Shown: in pieces, positions 1 to 9,124 of the stretch
Numbering within the stretch: the first letter of the stretch is position 1
Layout: each line of letters opens with the position of its first letter
NCBI GenBank assembly: GCA_025451195.1
Contig: JANWKV010000033.1
Location: 1 to 53,609, forward strand
DNA: 53,609 nt
From: Candidatus Microgenomates bacterium
GTDB taxonomy: Bacteria; Patescibacteriota; Microgenomatia; Levybacterales; UBA12049
Direction of reading: 5' to 3'
The notes under the pieces: generated by a model
What the model saw: only the letters and a program-made list of their open reading frames with translations
The model's database searches: none
What the model was told of the DNA's origin: nothing
Position numbers and translations under genes: made by a program

Positions 1-2
1 CA

Positions 3-278
3 GGCACAGGTAATGAAGGAGTTTTTGGAAATATTCCGGAAGAAATAAGGGACAATGTTGAATACGGTTTGGGGCATAATGAATTTGTTGCGCAGGAATA
101 CGACCCTGTTACCAGGCAACAAGGAGTAATGGTAGATTTAATGGAGGATGAACCTGTAATTATTCGAAACGGTTTAAAAAGCAAAGAATTGGAAGCAATT
201 ATATTTGCATTTACAGGTAAGAATAAAATTCCATTAAAAGACCACAATATAGGGAACGTTACCTACACAAATCTTTAA
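3..278 (+). CDS. hypothetical protein, 5'-truncated by window edge
   Basis: Open frame runs from base 3 (GTGNEGVFGNIPEEIRDNVEYGLGHNEF...) to stop at 278; the listed start at 69 is internal. Confidence 0.5.
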   Translation, partial: GTGNEGVFGNIPEEIRDNVEYGLGHNEFVAQEYDPVTRQQGVMVDLMEDEPVIIRNGLKSKELEAIIFAFTGKNKIPLKDHNIGNVTYTNL

Positions 279-405
279 ACATTCAAGCTTTTTTCCTGAG
301 TGGCGTTAACTGGTAGGCCTCTATTTTAATTAAATAAGCTTTTAGTGACTCATAATTATATCCTATAACATTGAAATTTATATAAAAATTAGTTATAATT
401 AACGG

Positions 406-1431
406 ATGCCTAAAGAGTTATCAGCCTTACCCGTAACACAGCTGTTTAGTGCCGGAGCCGCAATAGCACGAAATAACCGATTTGTGGAAGAAGGTGGTGC
501 TCCTCTTGTTGCCAGACATGCGGTAAACGCTCCTTTCATAGCCTACAGAAAGTTTAAATGGCCGGGTTCTAGGGAGGGAGCAAGCGGAAACGGAATCTTA
601 GCAAACGTGGATGCATATCGGGAAATGAGGGAAAGAGATGGATTTTCTAAGCTTTATACAAATATGGCTTGGGTTAGAAATTTTGTGTTGCAAGGTTCAA
701 CACAACCCGTTTCACTCAGACAAGTAATAGAGATGACATCAATTGGTGAAACTCTTCCTTTATTTTTGCTTAGAGATTCTCAAAGTCCATTTGACCCAGA
801 TAGTAGAATTACAGAAGCTCAACTGCCGGAAACAATGGCTGATATGTATAAATCATTCCGAGGCTTATTTACAGCCTCGATTAATTTGGCAATTGATAGT
901 TATGACTCTCAAACTAAGATACATAATCTCGACGTTCCTTCACCAAGCGCAGAAGAGATTTATAATTTTGTGGACAGAATTAATCCCAAGCTTGTAAATG
1001 CAGGCGGCATTGGATGTCCTGCTCCAAAAGATGTAATTGTGAATGCATTTAATATACTGTTGACAGGAAAAGATACTTTGGGAAATTTATTTTCTGATAG
1101 CACAAGTGATATACCAAATTTATTACAAATGCAGGGAGGGCAAGAAAGAGTAAGAGAGTTTGCAGGAATAATGGTAGACTATGAATTTCTTGTTTCAAGA
1201 TTGAGAAGGATTGGGAATGAAGGACAGCAAAATCTGCAAATAATGGGAATAGACACGAGGGAAATGCCGGTATCAATTTTCTTTACAGCAAGAGCTTTAG
1301 GCGATGAAATTACAGAAGCAGGTCAAATATTATTAGATTTAGGATTAAAACAATTACAGGCAAACACAGTGCTTGGAAGACTTTTTAGGAGAGGATACTC
1401 ACCTGCGGTTTCTCCAGAAGATGTTCTGTAA
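406..1431 (+). CDS. hypothetical protein (341 aa)
   Basis: Long ORF with TATAAT 6 nt upstream of ATG; no family recognised. Confidence 0.75.
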   Translation: MPKELSALPVTQLFSAGAAIARNNRFVEEGGAPLVARHAVNAPFIAYRKFKWPGSREGASGNGILANVDAYREMRERDGFSKLYTNMAWVRNFVLQGSTQPVSLRQVIEMTSIGETLPLFLLRDSQSPFDPDSRITEAQLPETMADMYKSFRGLFTASINLAIDSYDSQTKIHNLDVPSPSAEEIYNFVDRINPKLVNAGGIGCPAPKDVIVNAFNILLTGKDTLGNLFSDSTSDIPNLLQMQGGQERVREFAGIMVDYEFLVSRLRRIGNEGQQNLQIMGIDTREMPVSIFFTARALGDEITEAGQILLDLGLKQLQANTVLGRLFRRGYSPAVSPEDVL

Positions 1432-1459
1432 ATTTTAAAAATTTTGATACAATAGCTTC

Positions 1460-2515
1460 ATGATAAAAAATATTGCGGTTTTGCCGGGCGATGGAGTTGG
1501 GCCGGAAATTACTGAACAAGCTATTAGGGTTTTAAAAAAAATTGCGGAAAAATTTGGTCATGAGTTTACATTTAAAAATGCTCACATAGGAGCTGCTGCT
1601 ATTGATAAAATAGGGGATCCATTCCCAAATGAAACTAAAGAATTGTGCTTAAAATCGGATGCTATTTTGTTTGGGGCAATCGGAGACCCAAAATATGACA
1701 ATGATCCAACAGCTAAAATAAGGCCCGAACAAGGCTTGTTGGCAATGCGAAAAGCGCTGGTATTGTATGCAAATATTAGGCCGATTTTTGTTTTTGATAA
1801 CTTTAGTCCAAAATCTCCTCTCAAACCGGAAGTTATAAATGGAGTTGATTTTATTGTTATTAGGGAATTAATAGGAGGAATATATTTTGGAAAAAAAGGA
1901 CGAAGCAGTGATGGTAAGTCAGCATATGATGTTAATGAATATTCTAAAGAAGAAATAGTTCGTGTTGCAAAGTATGCTTTTGAGCTTTCACAAAAAAGAA
2001 AAAAGAAATTAACTGTTGTAGATAAGGCAAATGTTTTAGAAACCTCTCGTTTATGGCGAGAAACAATCCAAGAAATGGCAAAAAATTACAAAGACGTAAG
2101 TGTTGAATTTATGTTTGTTGACAATGCGTCAATGCAAATAATAAAACATCCAATAAACTTTGATGTAATTCTAACGGAAAATATGTTTGGTGATATTTTA
2201 ACAGACGAGGCATCAGTTATAACAGGATCTATTGGTATGTTGCCTTCTGCCTCAATAGGTGAAAAAACTTCGCTTTTTGAACCAATTCACGGCAGTTTTC
2301 CCCGCGCTAAAGGTAAAAATATTGCCAACCCAATCGGATCAATTTTATCCGGTGCCATGATGCTGGAATATGCATTCGGCTTAAAAAAAGAATCAGACGC
2401 AATATATAATGCCGTCAAAAAAGTTCTCTCACTTGGCTTTGGCACACAAGATATTGCCGAGGAAAATGTTTTGTCAACAATCGAGTTAACCGACAAAATT
2501 ATTGAATTAATTTAA
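1460..2515 (+). CDS. leuB: 3-isopropylmalate dehydrogenase
   Basis: MIKNIAVLPGDGVGPEI..., ...FGAIGDPKYD..., ...ENMFGDILTDEASVITGSIGMLPSASIG...FEPIHGSFP typical of IPMDH. Confidence 0.95.
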   Translation: MIKNIAVLPGDGVGPEITEQAIRVLKKIAEKFGHEFTFKNAHIGAAAIDKIGDPFPNETKELCLKSDAILFGAIGDPKYDNDPTAKIRPEQGLLAMRKALVLYANIRPIFVFDNFSPKSPLKPEVINGVDFIVIRELIGGIYFGKKGRSSDGKSAYDVNEYSKEEIVRVAKYAFELSQKRKKKLTVVDKANVLETSRLWRETIQEMAKNYKDVSVEFMFVDNASMQIIKHPINFDVILTENMFGDILTDEASVITGSIGMLPSASIGEKTSLFEPIHGSFPRAKGKNIANPIGSILSGAMMLEYAFGLKKESDAIYNAVKKVLSLGFGTQDIAEENVLSTIELTDKIIELI

Positions 2516-3330
2516 TAACGCCTTGATCTGTATTCCATATGGCCTGAATCAATTTTAGCCCTTATTAAATTTGTGTAATAGCTGATTCCTCGAGAAGCAA
2601 ATTGCTCAAATAAATCTCTCGATAAAAGTTTATTTCCTTGTTTTGAAAATACCGACTCTAATTGTTTTCTGGCATATTCCCATGCTTTTTCCTCAGACTC
2701 GATCAGATCAAACGCTTCATCATAATATACCCTTGCGTTTGGGTTATTCAATCTATCCAATATTCCCTCCGCAACTCTTATTGATTTGTCGTTTTCGTGT
2801 CCAATTTCGTGCAATACAACAAGAAGAGTTGCTGGTTTGTTAAGTTCTCCCAAAACCACAATGTCTCGCTTGAGAGACATTCTGTAGCTGCTTGAGCGTC
2901 CGCCATAATAATCTGGCAATTCCCTGACAAAAATTGGAGCATATTGCGGAACGATATTTTCCCCACCATTTATTGATAGGTAAGTGACATTGGAAAAAAT
3001 AGCAGATTCATCAATTTCGTGAAAGGGATACATTGTATTAAAATCACTAACAAATTGAGAATTTGTTTCTGCAGGTCTAACTTTTTTTATACCTAATATA
3101 AAATTTGATTCATCCTGATCTATTCTAATCCCATTTTCATTTCTAAAGATTTGTTTAAAAGGTTGGGCTAATTCGACCGGATAATCTTTAGGCGCGCCTT
3201 CGTACTTATGTAATTTTTGCTCCGTCTGATATTGATAATATCTAAACCACTTTATATATAGCTCTTTTATTGGTCTTCTTCTTTGATTGTTACCCTGATT
3301 ATTATTTGATTCTGGTGGTCGGGGTGTCAT
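2512..3330 (-). CDS. hypothetical protein with HExxH motif (putative metallopeptidase-like)
   Basis: ORF 272 aa; LLVVLHEIGHENDKSI. Confidence 0.6.
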   Translation of the reverse strand: MTPRPPESNNNQGNNQRRRPIKELYIKWFRYYQYQTEQKLHKYEGAPKDYPVELAQPFKQIFRNENGIRIDQDESNFILGIKKVRPAETNSQFVSDFNTMYPFHEIDESAIFSNVTYLSINGGENIVPQYAPIFVRELPDYYGGRSSSYRMSLKRDIVVLGELNKPATLLVVLHEIGHENDKSIRVAEGILDRLNNPNARVYYDEAFDLIESEEKAWEYARKQLESVFSKQGNKLLSRDLFEQFASRGISYYTNLIRAKIDSGHMEYRSRRY

Positions 3331-3359
3331 CTAAATAAATTATACATTATAATTAGTTA

Positions 3360-4280
3360 ATGTTAATCTTCTTTACTCTTCTTACAAAAATAATTCCTTT
3401 GTATGTTTTTATAATTCTCGGATTTGTTGCCGGTAAGTTTTTGAAGGTAAAAAAAGAATCGATTGCGCCAATTCTAATTTATATTGTCGCGCCAATTATA
3501 GTTTTCTACGGAGTTGTAACGACAAAGATTGGATATAGCAGTCTTTCTTTGCCATTTCTTTGTTTTTTTATTTCTGTATTTATATCAACTATATTTTATT
3601 TTGTGGGTAAGTTAATTTGGAAAGATTACACAAAAAATATTTTTGCATACGCAAGCGGCCAGGGTAATTTTGGCTACTTTGGTTTACCAATTGCGTTAAT
3701 TCTCTTTCCAAAAGAAGTTGTTGGGTTATATATTATGGGAATTCTTGGTTTCAACGTATTTGATGCATCAATTGGGTTTTTCCTTGTTGCCAGGGGACAT
3801 CATACAGTATCTGAAAGTATTAAAAAAGTTATTTTTTTGCCGACTCTATATGGGTTTATTTTAGGACTTACAATTAATTTGATGCACATAAACTTGGGGA
3901 GTATATTTTTTGACGCTGTAAGCAACGTAAGGGGAGTTTATACGGTTTTAGGAATGATGCTTATTGGGCTTGGAATTTCAGACATAAAATCCTATGCTTT
4001 TGATTTTGTATTTACAAGTCTTTTATTTGTTATTAAATTTGCTGTTTGGCCGCTTTTAATGTTAGTAATATTTTTTGTAGACTCTCAATTTTTTCATTTA
4101 TACAATTCAGACATTCATAAAGTTCTTTTGTTATTATCAATAGTTCCTTTAGCTGCAAACACAGTTGCATATGCAACGCAGCTTAATGTCCATCCGGAAA
4201 AATCCGCTTTAACTGTTTTGTTAAGCACCCTTTTTGCCTTATTTTACATCCCTTTGGTAGTGACTTTGTTTATTAAATAG
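3360..4280 (+). CDS. AEC-family (auxin efflux carrier type) transporter
   Basis: Multi-TM protein, GQGNFGYFGLPIAL... and C-terminal AANTVAYATQLN typical of AEC permeases. Confidence 0.8.
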   Translation: MLIFFTLLTKIIPLYVFIILGFVAGKFLKVKKESIAPILIYIVAPIIVFYGVVTTKIGYSSLSLPFLCFFISVFISTIFYFVGKLIWKDYTKNIFAYASGQGNFGYFGLPIALILFPKEVVGLYIMGILGFNVFDASIGFFLVARGHHTVSESIKKVIFLPTLYGFILGLTINLMHINLGSIFFDAVSNVRGVYTVLGMMLIGLGISDIKSYAFDFVFTSLLFVIKFAVWPLLMLVIFFVDSQFFHLYNSDIHKVLLLLSIVPLAANTVAYATQLNVHPEKSALTVLLSTLFALFYIPLVVTLFIK

Positions 4281-4632
4281 CTTTTTGAAGCGTAGAGTAA
4301 GCCAAAAGGGCGCATTTGGTGCGGGCGGGAGTAAATTCTACTCCAATTTCTTTTAAAAATTTTTCCGGGGTTATTTTTTTTACATCAAGAATTTTTTTTC
4401 CAATCACCAAATCGGAAAGAATAGATCCACCTGCTTTTGCAATTGAGCACCCTCTGACAACAAAGGAAAAACCTTCAATTTTACCTTGATTTAACTTTAC
4501 CATTACCCGGATTTCATCGCCGCACAGCTCGTTCATTTCTGTGACATCTATATCTGCTTTTTTTAAAATGCCGTAATGATGAGGATCTTTCCAATGTTCT
4601 AAAATTATTTCTTTATACAATTCATCACTCAT
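4273..4632 (-). CDS. sufU: SufU/IscU-like Fe-S scaffold
   Basis: DELYKEIILEHWKDPHHYG..., NELCGDEI, GCSIAKAGGSILSDLV, KCALLAYSTL; adjacent to sufS. Confidence 0.9.
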   Translation of the reverse strand: MSDELYKEIILEHWKDPHHYGILKKADIDVTEMNELCGDEIRVMVKLNQGKIEGFSFVVRGCSIAKAGGSILSDLVIGKKILDVKKITPEKFLKEIGVEFTPARTKCALLAYSTLQKAI

Positions 4633-4636
4633 GGAG

Positions 4637-5881
4637 TTATTGTAGCTTAAAAATCTTTATTACTTCTTCAAATGCGCTTCCTAGCTTGTCCAAATCTTCT
4701 TTTGTATTGTACAAATATAAAGAAGCTCGTGCAGTTGCAATAACATCAAGACATTTCATAAGTACTTGCGCACAATGATGACCAGACCTTACACAAACTT
4801 TGCTTCTATTTAAAATATCCGCACTGTCGTGAGCATGAATATCTTTAAAATTAAAAGAAAATACAGACAGTCTATTTTCCGGTGTTTTTGGACCGTATAA
4901 ATCAATATATTTCTCAAATTTTTTAAATAGTTTTAAACCATATTTTGTAAGTTCGTTTTCATGCTTTTCAATATTTTTTAAGCCTGTTTTCTCCAAGTAA
5001 TCAACTGCCGCGCCCAAACCTATTACAGCTTCTTTTCTGCCTGTGCCAACTTCAAACCTTGCGGGAATATCTGCCCAGGTTGCACTCTCTTTGGTAACTA
5101 TCTTTATCATTTGCCCTCCAAAAAATAAGGGATCCATTTCTTCCAATATTTCTTTTTTTGCATATAAAACTCCAACTCCAGAAGGTCCCAGCATTTTGTG
5201 GGAAGAGAATGCAAAAAAATCACAATCAATATCCTTAACGTCAATTTTTATATGGGGAATAGATTGCGCACCGTCAACCAAAAATTTTGCTTTTATGCCT
5301 TTATTTTTATAGTAACGTATTATTTCCTTAACAGGATTAATTGTTCCCAAAACATTTGAAGCATGAGTTATTGTGACAAGTTTTATTCTTTTTAAGTCAA
5401 TTTTTGAAGAAAAAAGCTTTTTATAATCCAGCCTCAAATCCTTGTCATAAGGTAAATAGAAAAGTTCAACGCCACACTTTTTCTTTATCATAATCCAAGG
5501 GATGATATTTGAATGGTGTTCCATCTCGGTTAGAACAATAACGTCACCTTTTTTTAAAAACTTTCTTGCCCATCCGTAAGCACTCAAATTAATTGCTTCA
5601 GACGCATTGCCTGTAAAAACTATTTCTTCATTTTCGGCATTTATAAATTTTGCGACTTTTTGTCTGGCATTTTCATACATATCCGTAGATTTTTGAGCTA
5701 ATCCGTAAAGGCCTCTATGGATTGGAGCATAATATTTTTCGTAATAATTTGTTACTGCATCAATAACAATTTGCGGTTTTTGAGATGAGGCAGTGCTGTC
5801 AAGGTAAACAATTCCCGGATTGTTTTTAAAAATAGGGAAGTCTTTTTTGATTTTTAGTGGATTAAAATTAGTTTGTGCCAT
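4637..5881 (-). CDS. sufS: cysteine desulfurase SufS (likely start at MAQTNFNPLKIKKDFPIF; ORF extends to 5956)
   Basis: YLDSTASSQKPQIVIDAV, EMEHHSNIIPW, DGAQSIPHIKIDVKDIDCDFFAFSSHKMLGPSGVGVLY, VRSGHHCAQ. Confidence 0.95.
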   Translation of the reverse strand: MAQTNFNPLKIKKDFPIFKNNPGIVYLDSTASSQKPQIVIDAVTNYYEKYYAPIHRGLYGLAQKSTDMYENARQKVAKFINAENEEIVFTGNASEAINLSAYGWARKFLKKGDVIVLTEMEHHSNIIPWIMIKKKCGVELFYLPYDKDLRLDYKKLFSSKIDLKRIKLVTITHASNVLGTINPVKEIIRYYKNKGIKAKFLVDGAQSIPHIKIDVKDIDCDFFAFSSHKMLGPSGVGVLYAKKEILEEMDPLFFGGQMIKIVTKESATWADIPARFEVGTGRKEAVIGLGAAVDYLEKTGLKNIEKHENELTKYGLKLFKKFEKYIDLYGPKTPENRLSVFSFNFKDIHAHDSADILNRSKVCVRSGHHCAQVLMKCLDVIATARASLYLYNTKEDLDKLGSAFEEVIKIFKLQ

Positions 5882-6437
5882 AAACCAAAAGTTTCTTTCT
5901 TGCGCTATCTTGCTCCCTTTGTGGAAATTTGTCAATAATACTATGTAAAAATCCATTTATTATTAACATTTTTGCATCGCGTTCTGAAATTCCCCTACTC
6001 ATTAAGTAAAAAAGTTCCAAATCATTAACACGGCCCACAGTTGTTGCATGTCCTGCTTTAATATCATTTTCCAAAATTTCAAGAGATGGAATAGCCCTAC
6101 CTCTTGACGTTTTTGACAAAAGTAAAATATGAGCCGAAAGATAAGCATTTGTGCCTTTTGCTCCATGGTCTATTTTTACCAAACCTTCAAAATTAACAGA
6201 GGCAAAATCTTTAAGCACGCTTTTGACAATTACTTCGGATTTTGTGTTTTGACTTGCATGTTCAACACGGGTAAATAAATCTAATGTTTGTTCATCTTTT
6301 CCGAGTAATAAAGCTAAGAATGTAATTGTTGCACCGGGTTCGGAAAGTTTTATATCAAAAGATAACTCTGATTCTTCACCTGTCCAGACAACAGGGTAAA
6401 TCAGGTGTTCATTTTCTTTAACTACAATTTTTTGCAT
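5868..6437 (-). CDS. sufD: SufD-like Fe-S assembly protein (short form)
   Basis: SufB/D core motif GHATTVGRVNDLELFYLMSRGISERDAKMLIINGFL; position between sufB and sufS. Confidence 0.85.
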   Translation of the reverse strand: MQKIVVKENEHLIYPVVWTGEESELSFDIKLSEPGATITFLALLLGKDEQTLDLFTRVEHASQNTKSEVIVKSVLKDFASVNFEGLVKIDHGAKGTNAYLSAHILLLSKTSRGRAIPSLEILENDIKAGHATTVGRVNDLELFYLMSRGISERDAKMLIINGFLHSIIDKFPQREQDSARKKLLVYGTN

Positions 6438-7837
6438 TATCCAACACTACCTTCCATTGAAAGATCAATAAGCCTATTGAGTTCAACAGCATATTCAAGC
6501 GGTAACTCTTTAACAATCGGCTCAATAAATCCATTTACAATAAGCCCGGTTGCTTGAGTTTCGGTAAGTCCTCTGGCTCTTAAATAAAATAATTGTTCTT
6601 CGCCAACTTTGGAAACAGATGCTTCATGTCCCAGAGTTACGTCTTCTTCATTAACAATATTTGTTGGATACGTATCGGATCGGGAAAATTCATCCAAAAG
6701 CAGAGCATCACATCTAACAAAAGATTTACTCCCTTTTGCGCCATTTGCAATGCGAACCATTCCTCGGTAACTGCACCTTCCGCCGTCTTTACTAACAGAT
6801 TTTGATGTAATTGTACTACTCGTGTATGGAGCCAGATGGATTGCTTTTCCTCCTGCGTCTTGATGTTGGTTTTTGCCTGCAAAAGCCAGAGATAAAACTT
6901 CCCCTTTTGCTCCTTTGCCTTTGAGAAAAACAGACGGATACTTCATTGTAACTTTACTGCCTAAGTTGCCGTCAATCCATTCTCCAAAGCCTTCTTCTTC
7001 TACAAACATACGCTTTGTAACAAGGTTATAAACATTATTGCTCCAATTTTGGATTGTCGTATATCTAACTCTTGCACCCTTTTTAACCAAAATTTCAACA
7101 ACTGCGGCGTGCAGAGAATCGGTTGTGTAAATTGGCGCGGTGCATCCTTCTATGTAGTGAACATAACTTCCTTCTTCGGCAATAATAAGTGTTCGTTCAA
7201 ATTGACCCATCCGGGCAGCGTTAATCCTAAAATAAGCCTGCAGAGGGATTTTTACGTGAACGCCTTTTGGTACATACACGAAACTTCCACCAGACCAAAC
7301 TGCGCTATTTAGTGCCGCAAATTTGTTATCGTGGGGAGGAATAACAGTACCAAAATATTCTTTAACAATATCCGGGTATTTCTGAAGTGCAGTATCGGTA
7401 TCTGTAAAAATAACGCCCTGATTTTCCCACTCTTTTTTTAAGTTGTGGTAAATTACTTCGCTATCGTATTGAGCTCCAACTCCTGCCAAAAATTTTCGTT
7501 CGGCTTGGGGGATTCCAATTTTGTCGTATGTTTCTTTTACCTCAAGAGGAACATCATTCCAATCTCTGAATTTTTTTGCGCTAGGAGAAACGTAGTAATA
7601 AATATTATTAAAATCAATCCCTGATAAATCAGCCCCCCAAGAGGGAAGCATTTTTTCCTGGAAAATTTCCAGTGCTTTTAGCCTAAATTTCAACATCCAA
7701 GAAGGCTCGTTTTTAAAATGGGAAATTGCTTCAACAACTTTACGGCTTAAACCTTTTGGGGTTTTAAAAACAGGCTTTTCCGGCATGTGAAAGCCCATTT
7801 TGTAATTGTCTTTAATAATAGGTTGTGTATTTGTCAT
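6437..7837 (-). CDS. sufB: Fe-S cluster assembly protein SufB
   Basis: [78 protein letters not shown]. Confidence 0.96.
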   Translation of the reverse strand: MTNTQPIIKDNYKMGFHMPEKPVFKTPKGLSRKVVEAISHFKNEPSWMLKFRLKALEIFQEKMLPSWGADLSGIDFNNIYYYVSPSAKKFRDWNDVPLEVKETYDKIGIPQAERKFLAGVGAQYDSEVIYHNLKKEWENQGVIFTDTDTALQKYPDIVKEYFGTVIPPHDNKFAALNSAVWSGGSFVYVPKGVHVKIPLQAYFRINAARMGQFERTLIIAEEGSYVHYIEGCTAPIYTTDSLHAAVVEILVKKGARVRYTTIQNWSNNVYNLVTKRMFVEEEGFGEWIDGNLGSKVTMKYPSVFLKGKGAKGEVLSLAFAGKNQHQDAGGKAIHLAPYTSSTITSKSVSKDGGRCSYRGMVRIANGAKGSKSFVRCDALLLDEFSRSDTYPTNIVNEEDVTLGHEASVSKVGEEQLFYLRARGLTETQATGLIVNGFIEPIVKELPLEYAVELNRLIDLSMEGSVG

Positions 7838-8586
7838 AAATTTGAAGCGTATTTTTCATATCCTGATTTTTCAACTTCTTCGGCTAATTTTGCACTGCCC
7901 GATTTAACAATCTTTCCTTTAACTAAGATATGGACAAAGTCCGGTTTTATGTAATGCAAAAGTCTTTGGTAATGAGTGATAAGTAAAAGCCCGAATTTAT
8001 AATTTATATTTTGTATCGTATTGGCAATATAGCGCAAAGCATCTACGTCAAGGCCCGAATCCGGCTCGTCTAAAATTGCAAACTCCGGGTGTAAAAGAAC
8101 CATTTGTAAAATTTCGGCCTTTTTTTTCTCCCCGCCGGAAAATCCTTCATTAAGTGACCTTTTAGTAATATCATCTCTAAATTTTAATTCTTTGGCAGAT
8201 TCTGATAATTCATTCCTGAAAGCAATTGGTGACAGTTTTTTTTCTCCGCTTTTTTTATTTTCATTTATTGCCATACGCAGAAAACTTCCAAAGTTTACGC
8301 CTGTTACTTCAACAGGATACTGAAACCCCAAAAAAAGTCCTAATTTTGCCTTCTTGTCTGGAGTTAGGGGAGTGATGTTTGTCCCGTTAAGTTCAATTTT
8401 TCCATTTGTAATTAAATACCCCGGATGACCCATTAAAGCTTGAGCCAAAGTTGACTTCCCGCCGCCATTTGGGCCCATTATAGCGTGGATTTCCCCTTTT
8501 TTAACTGTCAAAGAAACCCCGCTTAGGATTTTTTTCCCGTCCTTTGTCTCCACGTATAAGTTTGTAATTACTAATGAATTTTTCAT
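7834..8586 (-). CDS. sufC: Fe-S cluster assembly ATPase SufC
   Basis: ABC ATPase with [37 protein letters not shown]. Confidence 0.96.
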   Translation of the reverse strand: MKNSLVITNLYVETKDGKKILSGVSLTVKKGEIHAIMGPNGGGKSTLAQALMGHPGYLITNGKIELNGTNITPLTPDKKAKLGLFLGFQYPVEVTGVNFGSFLRMAINENKKSGEKKLSPIAFRNELSESAKELKFRDDITKRSLNEGFSGGEKKKAEILQMVLLHPEFAILDEPDSGLDVDALRYIANTIQNINYKFGLLLITHYQRLLHYIKPDFVHILVKGKIVKSGSAKLAEEVEKSGYEKYASNL

Positions 8587-8630
8587 GATTTAACGAAATC
8601 ATGCCGCGTAACCTCCATTGAAACGCGGCG

Positions 8631-8861
8631 CTATTTTTTGCTCCATTCTTTTTCAAGTTCATTGTTTATCTCATCAACCATCTCATCCAACTCCAGATCC
8701 GTCATTCCATGGACCTTAGCTCCTTGTTCTAAAGTATCTATATCACTGGCAATACAGCTTAGACAATGTAAGCCGTATTCGGCCAAAAGAGTAGCTGCTT
8801 TTGGACAATCCGCAGCAACATCTGCGAGAAGGGCAAATTTTGATAAAACATATGAACTCAT
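8631..8861 (-). CDS. DUF1858-type redox/disulfide domain protein
   Basis: 76 aa, ...PKAATLLAEYGLHCLSCIASDIDTLEQGAKVHGM... typical of DUF1858; upstream of sufC. Confidence 0.8.
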   Translation of the reverse strand: MSSYVLSKFALLADVAADCPKAATLLAEYGLHCLSCIASDIDTLEQGAKVHGMTDLELDEMVDEINNELEKEWSKK

Positions 8862-8985
8862 ATTTATAACTGTTTAATAGCAAGTATAGTTAAATGGCTA
8901 AAAACCATATAACCATTTTGCCGTTCAACCATTTTGTGGTTGGTTTCATGTACCTTTAATAAACTGTCCTTAAGTTTACCAAATA

Positions 8986-9014
8986 TTGACGAGCTATTAA
9001 ATACCTGATACAAT
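8986..9014 (+). promoter_or_regulatory. sigma70-type promoter of the ilvB operon
   Basis: TTGACG - 17 nt - TACAAT. Confidence 0.75.
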
Positions 9015-9023
9015 TACATAAAG

Positions 9024-9065
9024 ATGAAATCTTTAAATCTCGTTGTCCTTATTGTTGCTCGCTAA
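9024..9065 (+). CDS. ilv leader peptide MKSLNLVVLIVAR
   Basis: ATG...TAA 13 codons, 7 of them Leu/Val/Ile, followed immediately by mutually exclusive hairpins and a terminator. Confidence 0.8.
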   Translation: MKSLNLVVLIVAR

Positions 9066-9116
9066 AGCGGGTTGCAGTTGCATGGACAACTCACACCCGC
9101 GAAAGCGGGTTTTTTT
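9066..9116 (+). promoter_or_regulatory. attenuator: antiterminator arm 9067-9080 / 9087-9100, terminator 9095-9116
   Basis: GCGGGTTGCAGTTG can pair with CAACTCACACCCGC; ACCCGC-GAAA-GCGGGT followed by T7. Confidence 0.8.
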
Positions 9117-9124
9117 GTAGAAAA

